Part shown: in pieces, positions 1 through 5,073 of the stretch
How positions within the stretch are numbered: position 1 is the stretch's first letter
Layout: each line of letters starts with the position of its first letter
Source: Planctomycetota bacterium
Lineage (GTDB): Bacteria; Planctomycetota; UBA1135
NCBI GenBank assembly: GCA_029243845.1
Contig: JAQWRF010000251.1
Span: forward strand, 1-5,073
Length of the DNA stretch: 5,073 nucleotides
Direction of reading: 5' to 3'
Position numbers and translations under genes: made by a program
The notes under the pieces: generated by a model
Databases searched by the model: none
The model's input: the letters and a program-made list of their open reading frames with translations, nothing else
What the model was told of the DNA's origin: nothing

Positions 1-805
1 CCATGTCATTCGTGGCGAAGAGCATTTGGTGAATACTCCTAAACAGGTGATGTTATGCCAAGCTCTAGGCATGCCAGTTCCAGACTTTGCGCACGTGCCA
101 TTGATTCTTGGTGCCGATGGTAAGAAGTTGTCGAAACGTACAGGCGATACAGCGTTAGGCGATTATATTAAGTCGGGTCATCCTGACGATGCCTTGTTTA
201 ATTTCTTATGCTTGCTTGGTTTTGCGATTGACGACAAGACCACCGTGTTTAGTCGCGACGAGTTACTGAAAAGTTTCGAGTTGAAAAAAATATCAAAAGG
301 CGGAGCCCTGTTTGACACGGATAAGCTTAACTGGATTTGCGGAGAATATATTCGCAACACTAGTGTGGCTGACTTGTGCGCCGCTGTCGAGCCATTCATG
401 GTTGCGGCAGGGTACTCGCTTGCTCCCGAGTTGCTCGCTAAATTGGTCACGGCCTTGCAGCCGCGGGCCAACCTATACTCGCATTTTGCCGAGCAGGCTG
501 CGGGCTTGGTTAGCGAAGTTACATACGATGAAAAGGCTATAAGAGAATTGTCCAAAGATGGGGTGCTGCAGTATTTAGAATTAGTCGCAGCCCAGTTACA
601 GGACTGTGAATGGCCACCAGCAGATTTCTTTAGCTTAGTTAAGAAGATTGCCAGTGACAAAGAAGTCGGTATTGGCAAGATCATGAAGCCTTTGCGCTGT
701 GCCTTGACGGGCGCTTTAGGCGGTCCAGAGTTAGCGGACGTTCTCAATATCCTCGGGAGAGAACAAAGTCTTTCTCGGCTTGCGAAGGCTGGGCAGTTGG
801 TGTAA
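1..805 (+). CDS. gltX: Glutamyl-tRNA synthetase, C-terminal part (5' end outside window)
   Basis: GluRS charges tRNA-Glu with glutamate in the cytoplasm, using ATP. The frame is open from the first base (first full codon at base 2), so about 267 residues are visible and the N-terminal part with the HIGH motif lies upstream. The visible part opens with HVIRGEEHLVNTPKQ, the conserved catalytic-core segment of class I GluRS. The KMSKR-type ATP loop follows as KLSKR (bases 125-139, visible residues 42-46). After that comes the segment DDALFNFLCLLGF, typical of the stem-contact region, and then a helical C-terminal anticodon-binding domain from about visible residue 110 to the TAA at 803-805. HVIRGEEH and the bacterial-style C-terminus argue against GlnRS. 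A TTG or GTG near base 26 could be mistaken for a start but lies inside the conserved motif. The loop continues RTGD rather than the RHGA of proteobacterial enzymes such as that of E. coli, which suggests a more distant lineage. The last codons overlap a possible promoter for the downstream tRNA. Confidence 0.95.
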   Translation, partial: HVIRGEEHLVNTPKQVMLCQALGMPVPDFAHVPLILGADGKKLSKRTGDTALGDYIKSGHPDDALFNFLCLLGFAIDDKTTVFSRDELLKSFELKKISKGGALFDTDKLNWICGEYIRNTSVADLCAAVEPFMVAAGYSLAPELLAKLVTALQPRANLYSHFAEQAAGLVSEVTYDEKAIRELSKDGVLQYLELVAAQLQDCEWPPADFFSLVKKIASDKEVGIGKIMKPLRCALTGALGGPELADVLNILGREQSLSRLAKAGQLV

Positions 806-808
806 AAT
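780..808 (+). promoter_or_regulatory. Putative sigma-70-type promoter for the tRNA gene
   Basis: The hexamer TTGCGA (780-785, four of six matches to TTGACA) is followed by a 17-base spacer and TAAAAT (803-808, five of six matches to TATAAT). The region after it (809-816) is C-rich, as is common in promoters of stable RNAs. Transcription would begin near 814-816, leaving a 5' leader of about 20 bases before the tRNA at 836. The -35 lies in the last codons of gltX, and the -10 begins at its stop codon. This is a consensus match by eye, and readthrough from gltX remains possible. Confidence 0.45.
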
Positions 809-835
809 CTTCGCCCTTGTACCTCTCAGGTGCAC

Positions 836-912
836 GGGGATGTAGCTCAGCTGGTTAGAGCATCGGAATCATAATCCGAGTGTCAGGGGTTCAAGTCCCT
901 TCATCCCTACCA
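836..912 (+). tRNA. tRNA with CAT anticodon (elongator tRNA-Met, or tRNA-Ile2 if C34 is lysidinylated)
   Basis: A complete 77-base cloverleaf with encoded CCA can be folded. The acceptor stem is 836-842 with 902-908, the discriminator base is A909, and CCA is at 910-912. The D stem is GCTC/GAGC (845-848 with 858-861). The anticodon stem is TCGGA/TCCGA (863-867 with 875-879), with loop ATCATAA and anticodon CAT at 870-872. The variable loop is five bases, and the T arm is 885-901 with loop TTCAAGT. It is not an initiator: C11:G24 is present, the 31:39 pair is A:T rather than G:C, and 1:72 is a wobble pair, not the C:A mismatch. CAT anticodons are shared by elongator Met and the lysidine-modified minor Ile tRNA. 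Positions 4:69 (G:C) and 5:68 (A:T) do not match the C:G pairs of E. coli tRNA-Ile2, so Met is favoured, but not firmly. Oddities are A at position 32 (usually a pyrimidine) and the G1:U72 wobble. Confidence 0.95.
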
Positions 913-916
913 ACCA

Positions 917-953
917 AGCGGGCGTATCATTGTGATCCGTCCGCTATTTTTTT
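917..953 (+). terminator. Intrinsic terminator after the tRNA, abutting the queF start
   Basis: The arm AGCGGGCG (917-924) pairs with CGTCCGCT (938-945) in eight pairs, one of them G:U. After a single T/C mismatch the hairpin continues with ATCA/TGAT (926-929 with 933-936) closed by a three-base loop. A run of seven T (947-953) follows immediately. This is a textbook rho-independent terminator and gives the tRNA a defined end. It stops four bases before the queF ATG at 958, so it could also act as an attenuator or occlude translation of queF if transcription reads through. Confidence 0.8.
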
Positions 954-957
954 CATT

Positions 958-1341
958 ATGTACGAATTCGAAACCTTCGAGAATCCACGACCGGGGCGCC
1001 ACTTCATGATTGAAAGTGTCACTCACGAGTTCACCTGTAATTGTCCGATGACCGGACAACCCGATTTTGCAAGCTTACGTTTCCGCACGGTTCCTGGCGA
1101 GAAATGTGTAGAGTTGAAATCTTTAAAGCTATTTTTGTGGTCATTCCGCAATGAAGGGCACTTTCACGAAGATGTCACCAACCGTATTCTCGACGAAATT
1201 GTTGCCGCTATTAACCCAGTGTTTCTGGAAGTGCGTGGCGAATTTAATGTTCGTGGGGGTATTGGCACTGTTATTACTGCGCGGCATGGCGCATTGCCAG
1301 CTTCGCTCGCGGATATAGAGCGCTCAGAAAATATTTTTTAA
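958..1341 (+). CDS. queF: NADPH-dependent preQ1 synthase (7-cyano-7-deazaguanine reductase), short type
   Basis: QueF reduces the nitrile of preQ0 to the aminomethyl group of preQ1 with two NADPH, a cytoplasmic step in making queuosine for tRNAs with GUN anticodons. The 127-residue product carries the family signature CPMTGQPDF, with the catalytic cysteine at C29 and the general acid at D36. It also has the QueF motif ELKSLKLFLWSFRN (52-65) followed by the HE pair H70/E71 that binds substrate. The C29-D36 and C29-E71 spacings equal those of the Bacillus subtilis enzyme (C55, D62, E97). It is the unimodular YkvM-like form, not the about 280-residue bimodular form of E. coli. ATG958 is chosen because it gives the usual short lead-in before NPRPGR. 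The longer frame from GTG880 would overlap the tRNA and terminator. No Shine-Dalgarno sequence precedes it, only a T-tract. The gene ends at TAA 1339-1341 and is followed by a strong terminator. Confidence 0.93.
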   Translation: MYEFETFENPRPGRHFMIESVTHEFTCNCPMTGQPDFASLRFRTVPGEKCVELKSLKLFLWSFRNEGHFHEDVTNRILDEIVAAINPVFLEVRGEFNVRGGIGTVITARHGALPASLADIERSENIF

Positions 1342-1361
1342 TTTTTCTAAAGGTTATCGGG

Positions 1362-1382
1362 CATTACTCCGAAATAGTAATG
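1362..1382 (+). other. Small hairpin in the queF 3' untranslated region
   Basis: CATTACT (1362-1368) and AGTAATG (1376-1382) form a perfect seven-pair stem with a seven-base loop, CCGAAAT. It lies 20 bases after the queF stop and 15 bases before the terminator hairpin. No T-tract follows, so it is not a terminator by itself. It could protect or process the transcript end, or be incidental. I see nothing else in 1342-1397. Confidence 0.35.
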
Positions 1383-1397
1383 AATCTGATTTCCTGT

Positions 1398-1446
1398 AGC
1401 CGACCAATAGGGAGCCCTCGCAAGAGGTTATTGGTCGGCTTTTTTT
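1398..1446 (+). terminator. Strong intrinsic terminator of queF
   Basis: A perfect 12-pair stem (AGCCGACCAATA at 1398-1409 with TATTGGTCGGCT at 1429-1440) is followed by a T-tract through 1446. The 19-base apical region folds further into CCTC-GCAA-GAGG (1416-1427), a four-pair stem capped by a GNRA tetraloop. The T-tract exists only on the plus strand, so it should stop rightward transcription. The minus strand lacks a T-tract after the stem. The TAA of the convergent minus-strand gene (1447-1445) lies inside this T-tract. Confidence 0.9.
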
Positions 1447-2086
1447 ATGCCTGAGAAACGCGATTACTCAATGAAAGATTGCCACAGTTCACTTCTAAGG
1501 CGTCACCATCGGCAATAGGGCATACACCCTTAGGGGTTCCAAGCAGCAATACATCACCACTAGATAATTGATGCCAGCGACTTATCTCGCTCAGAGCTTC
1601 GCTAGGGCTAAAAATCATCTCTCCCAAGAGCGCCTGTTGCACAATCTCGCCATTTAGTCGGCCGGTCAGCTGTAGTCCAGCGAAGGCCTGCGCTCCTGGA
1701 TAATCAGTCCAACGCGGGCCGAGCACACCGAAGCTTTGAATGTTCTTAGAGCGCAACCATGGCATTCCTGATTGTCGGTCGCGGCTTTGAACATCGCGCG
1801 CAGTAATATCGTTTGCACAGGTGTATGCCGTGATGGCAGCCTCGCATTCAGCCACGCTCGCATCACGTAAGTCATCACCAATTTGGATGGCCACCTCAGC
1901 CTCGCAATCTACCCTTGAAGTCAACCACTGTGGGATGTGGATGCTGTCGCCGTCGCCAATGAAGATGCTCGGCAGCTTGTTGAACCACAGCGGAGTGGTT
2001 GGCGGCTCTGAATTCAGTTCACGGGCATGTGCCGCAAAGTTTTTGCCTAAGCAAAAAACATTTCTGAGTTGTGAATGAATACCCAT
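1445..2086 (-). CDS. Fumarylacetoacetate hydrolase-family protein (FAHD1/YcgM-like)
   Basis: The 213-residue product is a full-length short FAH-fold enzyme, a Mg/Mn-dependent cytoplasmic family that cleaves or decarboxylates beta-keto acids such as acylpyruvates or oxaloacetate, or isomerises hydroxydienedioates. The opening LGKNFAAHARELN (13-25) matches the family start and contains the lid dyad H20/E23, equivalent to the His-x-x-Glu of FAHD1. The metal ligands are visible as E62 and E64 in DCEAEVAI and D93 in ANDITARDVQ. The conserved lysine is in RSKNIQSFGVLGP, and the C-terminal GDVLLLGTPKGV loop is present near 178-189. Its length is close to E. coli YcgM (219 residues). The substrate cannot be told from sequence. 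ATG2086 lies four bases after the stop of the upstream gene, without a Shine-Dalgarno sequence, which suggests translational coupling. It is the last gene of the minus-strand operon. Its TAA overlaps the T-tract of the queF terminator. Confidence 0.9.
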   Translation of the reverse strand: MGIHSQLRNVFCLGKNFAAHARELNSEPPTTPLWFNKLPSIFIGDGDSIHIPQWLTSRVDCEAEVAIQIGDDLRDASVAECEAAITAYTCANDITARDVQSRDRQSGMPWLRSKNIQSFGVLGPRWTDYPGAQAFAGLQLTGRLNGEIVQQALLGEMIFSPSEALSEISRWHQLSSGDVLLLGTPKGVCPIADGDALEVNCGNLSLSNRVSQA

Positions 2087-2090
2087 CCCA

Positions 2091-3668
2091 TTAACGGAGA
2101 TTCTTTAAAGCACCCAAAGCATAAGCAGTGCACAAATCAGGGTTGCCTTCCCACCAACGTGGCGCGTCGTTGTTAATCCACGAACCATCTTCAAGCTGTA
2201 CATCATGCAGCTTAGTAGCCAGCTCGCTGCGCCAATCATGCTGCTTGCCAGCGACGCCGGTAATGCTATCTAGTTGCAAGCCGTTAAGTGCCTGTGCAAG
2301 TGTTTGGTAGTAATAATACAAGCCTTGGAAGCCACCGCGCGGATCAATCAAAGGGTCGAACCCTGGATTAACTTCTAAAGTGTAGTGATTGCTAATCCAG
2401 TCGATAGCGGCCTGTACTCGCTCATCGTCTTGCTTGACACCCGCAAAAGTGTAACACTTAAGCAGGGCATAAGTCATTGAGCCGTAGCTGCGTGCGACTA
2501 ACGATCCATCAGGTTGAGCATCGTATCCGGCAGGGGAATTGCCTGGGTAATAAGCAGCTCCGCCGTCATTGCCGGCGCGCGCTGGCTTGTCACTATCTTT
2601 GTCGTAGTAGGTCTCGCCATTCGATTCAGAATGGTTTTGGCTACGGTTTATAAAGTAAATCGCACGCTGGAAGGCCGCGTCGTCGGCTGGTACCTTAGCT
2701 TCATTCAGCGCCTGTAGCGCATATTGTAGATTCGACAAATCGGGACGCAAGTCACCGCCATAACCAATGCCTCCGTAAAATTTATCTTCGGTAGTGTAGC
2801 CTTCACCTTCGTCCGTTTGGACGGCGCGTAAAAATACAACGGCATTATTGATGATAGCCTTGTCGGCAGGGCGTTGTCCATCGATTAAGGCGCCGATGGC
2901 GACAGAAGTGGTGTAAACCATTACGCGGCCGTCGTGAATCGAACCGTCTTCGCGCTGCAAGCTCACTAGCCAATCTAGGACCGGGTAGGCTTGCTCACGA
3001 ACTTGGGGCCGATTACTACCGAGCATGGCGCGTGCGACCATAGCGCTAATGCCAGGCTGTGGCTGACCGAAAACCTCCCAGTATCCTGATTCGCCACGGC
3101 TACCCAGCAGATAGTCCACACCGCGCTCATAATCCGTTGCGGCTTGCTGCTTGGCGATTGCCATAGCATTCAGGTCCGTGCTCTTAGTGATTTCGTAAGT
3201 GCGCAACAGGCCGCTATTAGCGACTGCATTAGCAATTTGCTTCAAACTCGCAGTTGGTGGTAGCGCATCGATGCGCAACGCGTCGATATTCAACAACATA
3301 GCCGCCCTGAAATCATTGATGGTCTTGCCATTGCGGAGCGCCATTTTTTCGGCAGTAGGCAAATACATTTCGCGATGTACGTGTACCAATGCCATACCGA
3401 TACGTTGATCGGTTTCCCATGACGGATCATCGTCTTGATGCTGAAGGATGTAGTTAACCGCGTCGCGCATAAAAGGTCCGTCGTCAATGCGGTAAGCTCG
3501 CGGCGACAAAGCCATGCCTGTTAAAATGTTGGCCGTAATGACAACGTCGCCGCCAAATGAACCATCAGCCATTTGCGCCGGACGCACCGAGTTTAGGTAA
3601 TTATCAAACAGCTCTTTTTCAGAAGGCTGTTGGCAGAGGGCAAGACCAATAAGGATGTGAGCTAACAT
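2091..3668 (-). CDS. Prenyltransferase/squalene-oxidase-repeat protein (terpene-cyclase-like alpha/alpha barrel), function unknown
   Basis: This 525-residue protein is built from QW-like repeats of the alpha6-alpha6 barrel shared by squalene cyclases and protein prenyltransferases. Clear units are QMADGSFGG (32-40), SRGESGYWEVF (190-200), SLQREDGSIHDG (236-247), VQTDEGEGYTTE (283-294) and VQLEDGSWINN (490-500), each followed by an alanine-rich helix such as TAYALGAL. The C-terminal part (about 290-525) carries a distinctive set: YYDKDSD, GGAAYYPGNSPAG, RSYGSMTYALLK, NHYTLEVNPG and GLYYYYQTLAQAL. From memory this resembles uncharacterised proteins frequent in Planctomycetota and Verrucomicrobiota. 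The DxDD catalytic acid motif of squalene-hopene cyclases is absent, and I cannot place the Asp/Cys/His zinc site of farnesyltransferase beta, so no enzymatic activity should be assumed. The N-terminus (MLAHILIGLALCQQ) begins like the second half of a repeat. It is mildly hydrophobic but has no basic residues, so it is a poor signal peptide. LALC is only a weak lipobox. ATG3668 is the first possible start after an in-frame TAA (3677-3675). It lies 14 bases downstream of lpxB and four bases before the FAH-family gene. Confidence 0.85.
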   Translation of the reverse strand: MLAHILIGLALCQQPSEKELFDNYLNSVRPAQMADGSFGGDVVITANILTGMALSPRAYRIDDGPFMRDAVNYILQHQDDDPSWETDQRIGMALVHVHREMYLPTAEKMALRNGKTINDFRAAMLLNIDALRIDALPPTASLKQIANAVANSGLLRTYEITKSTDLNAMAIAKQQAATDYERGVDYLLGSRGESGYWEVFGQPQPGISAMVARAMLGSNRPQVREQAYPVLDWLVSLQREDGSIHDGRVMVYTTSVAIGALIDGQRPADKAIINNAVVFLRAVQTDEGEGYTTEDKFYGGIGYGGDLRPDLSNLQYALQALNEAKVPADDAAFQRAIYFINRSQNHSESNGETYYDKDSDKPARAGNDGGAAYYPGNSPAGYDAQPDGSLVARSYGSMTYALLKCYTFAGVKQDDERVQAAIDWISNHYTLEVNPGFDPLIDPRGGFQGLYYYYQTLAQALNGLQLDSITGVAGKQHDWRSELATKLHDVQLEDGSWINNDAPRWWEGNPDLCTAYALGALKNLR

Positions 3669-3682
3669 GAGTGTTTAACGTG

Positions 3683-4969
3683 TTAAATGGTGTTCGGTTC
3701 GATGTTTTCGATTATTTCTACCACGCGCTGGCTAACTCCCGGAAGTAGGTAGCGCTCGCGGATGTCCTGCAGTTGCTGTTGCAGGAGTGGGTAACGTGCT
3801 TCATCAAGTAATGGCAGCAATGCGTTGCACAAATCGTCGGCGCTAATGTCTCTGCCCACAACTTCTGGGAGTACCTCTTCGTTGGCGAGTAAATTGATGC
3901 CACCGATAAAGGGCACGGCTAGGGCATTTCGTGCAATCCATGAGCCAAATATCGAGTCTATTTTGTAAACAATGACCGCGGGTATCCCGAGTGCGGCAAC
4001 TTCTAGGGAAGCAGTGCCTGACACAACCCATGCCGCGCGAACCTTTGCTAGCTGTGCATGCCAATTGTCAAAGCTAAGCTCAACATCTAAGTCGTAGCCA
4101 TTTAATATTTTCTGTATCAGTTCGCGCAATGATTCGCGGGAGTGCGGCAATATGAACTCAAGCATCGGATTTGCCCGCTTCATCTTTATAGCGGCCTCAA
4201 GCATCAACGGTAAATTACTACGAATTTCGCGTTTGCGGCTGCCCGGTAAAATCGCAATGATATTTGAATCGTGATTGGTGTTAATACCGGGTAACTCGTC
4301 GGCAATGGGATGCCCAACGAAGTGCGCATCCGCACCTTTGCTGTTGTACCATGAAGTTTCAAAAGGCAAAATGCTAAGCAAGGCATCGGCGTGTTTGAAG
4401 TCACGCACGCGCCATGGTGCCCACGCCCACAGTTGTGGGACGATGTAATTCACCACCTTGACTTTGTTGCGCCTGGAAATGCGCAGTAGATGACGATTTA
4501 AGCCCGGGTAATCAATGAGGAGAACCATGTCAGGCGGGCGCTGCTTAATCTCGCGCGTGAAATGATAAATAGCCTTGAAGAACAACGGCAGCCGCGCAAT
4601 AACATCGACAAAACCCATGATATTAAGATCGGCTAAAGGCAACAACACCTCGACACCTTGCGCTTGCATCTGATCGCCACCAAAGCCCCGTATCTTGATG
4701 CCAGGGTGCCGCTGTTTGAGTAAACGAATGAGTTTTAAGGCATGCGCTTGCCCAGATTGATCACCCACGGCGATGAATACCGAATGGATAGGGCGCGGCG
4801 AGTCACTTAGCTGTGCCGCATCGAGCGCCTCGAGTTTGGCTAATTGGCTAAAGTGTTGCAAACGTTTCTTGCGCATCATCAACGACAGCAAATGTCGCGG
4901 CAAAGCGCACGCCAACTCTACAAGAGCGTAGAGGAATTCGCGTAATACGGTGCATGAGGCTGTTAGCAT
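3683..4969 (-). CDS. lpxB: Lipid-A-disaccharide synthase
   Basis: LpxB, a GT19 glycosyltransferase at the inner-membrane face, joins UDP-2,3-diacylglucosamine to lipid X, forming the disaccharide of lipid A. The signatures appear in order: a GDQSGQAHA start (69-77), GFGGDQM (95-101), LNIMGFVDV (115-123), LIDYPGLN (151-158, D153 probably the catalytic Asp), VPQLWAWAPWRVR (177-189), LPFE (201-204), FVGHPIAD (217-224), LPGSRKREI (241-249, with the conserved Arg), SGTASLEVAALGIPAVIVYK (317-336), and an NLLA...EVLPE tail. The first motif normally reads GExSGD, so the final Asp is replaced by Gln. At 428 residues it is longer than the usual about 380, because some 60 residues precede the core. These include a leucine-rich helical stretch (12-30) and a basic patch (33-36). 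ATG4969 is the first start after an in-frame TAG. ATG4879 or ATG4876 (residues 31/32) are alternatives that would leave room for a divergent promoter. No Shine-Dalgarno sequence supports any of them. It is first in the three-gene minus-strand operon. Confidence 0.94.
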   Translation of the reverse strand: MLTASCTVLREFLYALVELACALPRHLLSLMMRKKRLQHFSQLAKLEALDAAQLSDSPRPIHSVFIAVGDQSGQAHALKLIRLLKQRHPGIKIRGFGGDQMQAQGVEVLLPLADLNIMGFVDVIARLPLFFKAIYHFTREIKQRPPDMVLLIDYPGLNRHLLRISRRNKVKVVNYIVPQLWAWAPWRVRDFKHADALLSILPFETSWYNSKGADAHFVGHPIADELPGINTNHDSNIIAILPGSRKREIRSNLPLMLEAAIKMKRANPMLEFILPHSRESLRELIQKILNGYDLDVELSFDNWHAQLAKVRAAWVVSGTASLEVAALGIPAVIVYKIDSIFGSWIARNALAVPFIGGINLLANEEVLPEVVGRDISADDLCNALLPLLDEARYPLLQQQLQDIRERYLLPGVSQRVVEIIENIEPNTI

Positions 4970-4975
4970 TTGCTT

Positions 4976-5073
4976 ATGAGCGATCTACACCAAGCGCCGA
5001 AAATTCTCAAACAAGATTTGTTCGGGCGTGTAGAGCTAATCTATTTTAGCGATTCCTCGGCAATTCCACAGCT
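4976..5073 (+). CDS. Start of a divergent open frame, product unknown (runs off the window)
   Basis: ATG4976 opens a frame of 32 full codons without a stop to the window edge, beginning MSDLHQAPKILKQDLFGRVE. The residue composition looks protein-like. The KQDLFGRVEL stretch vaguely recalls the N-termini of small lipopolysaccharide-kinase-like (WaaP/InaA-type) proteins. That would suit a neighbour of lpxB, but it is a recollection from a very short segment and not an assignment. No Shine-Dalgarno sequence is visible. A GAGG at 4956-4959 is 16 bases away, which is too far. The start is six bases from the longest lpxB start on the other strand, so at most one of the two starts is likely to have its promoter in the gap. 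The frame could be an accidental short opening. Confidence 0.45.
   Translation, partial: MSDLHQAPKILKQDLFGRVELIYFSDSSAIPQ

Noticed and set aside
178..747. Long antisense open frame opposite gltX
   Set aside because: It is a shadow of the gltX frame, with low-complexity serine/lysine-rich composition and no recognisable motif. gltX is unambiguous on the other strand.
880..957. N-terminal extension of queF from GTG880
   Set aside because: It would translate through the tRNA 3' half and the terminator, and the added residues do not match known QueF N-termini. ATG958 gives the expected start.
913..957. preQ1 riboswitch upstream of queF
   Set aside because: I looked for the compact class I layout (C-rich loop and A-rich tail that forms a pseudoknot) and found only a simple hairpin followed by T residues. 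Class II and III elements would not fit in the 45 bases available.
836..1341. Functional link between the tRNA and queF through queuosine
   Set aside because: Queuosine is inserted at G34 of GUN anticodons (Tyr, His, Asn, Asp). This tRNA has CAT and cannot be a substrate, so adjacency alone is not evidence.
2091..3668. Squalene-hopene cyclase
   Set aside because: The QW repeats match the fold, but the DxDD catalytic motif is missing and the C-terminal motifs are those of a different, uncharacterised group.
4920..4948. Promoter for the rightward frame using TAATAC at 4943-4948
   Set aside because: The -10 resembles consensus, but no acceptable -35 lies 16-18 bases upstream, so the match is too weak to call.
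1..5073. Insertion sequences, CRISPR arrays, phage or integration sites, toxin-antitoxin pairs
   Set aside because: No transposase, integrase, direct-repeat array, terminal inverted repeats or small gene pair could be found. The tRNA 3' end shows no duplicated copy in the window.

Overview
The window comes from a Gram-negative bacterial chromosome of roughly balanced base composition. It carries lpxB, so the cell makes lipid A. It also carries a short, single-domain QueF and a terpenoid-cyclase-like alpha/alpha-barrel protein whose C-terminal part resembles families common in Planctomycetota and relatives. A Planctomycetota/PVC-type origin is my best guess, but it is an inference from family resemblance and is only weakly supported. 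No phage, transposon, CRISPR or integration signature is visible, and the region reads as ordinary core chromosome.

Left part, plus strand (1-1446): the 3' two-thirds or so of gltX (glutamyl-tRNA synthetase), then a CAT-anticodon tRNA with encoded CCA, then queF (preQ1 synthase). The tRNA looks like its own transcription unit. A plausible sigma-70-type promoter sits in the last codons of gltX, and a strong hairpin plus T-tract follows the tRNA. That terminator ends only four bases before the queF start codon, so how queF is transcribed is an open question. queF ends in a second, very strong intrinsic terminator whose T-tract contains the stop codon of the convergent gene.

Right part, minus strand (4969-1445, read right to left): three closely packed genes that look like one operon. 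They are lpxB (lipid-A-disaccharide synthase), a 525-residue prenyltransferase/squalene-oxidase-repeat protein of unknown function (14-base gap), and a fumarylacetoacetate-hydrolase-family enzyme (4-base gap). At the far right an open frame starts divergently from lpxB, with only six bases between the two possible start codons, and runs off the window.

In terms of function, the left half concerns tRNA charging and modification (GluRS, a tRNA, queuosine synthesis). The right half couples an outer-membrane lipid A step with a cyclase-fold protein and a small metal-dependent C-C hydrolase or decarboxylase. The most interesting element is the uncharacterised barrel protein inside the lpxB operon. 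The second is the terminator-like hairpin sitting exactly where the queF ribosome-binding region should be. None of the visible translation starts has a convincing Shine-Dalgarno sequence.
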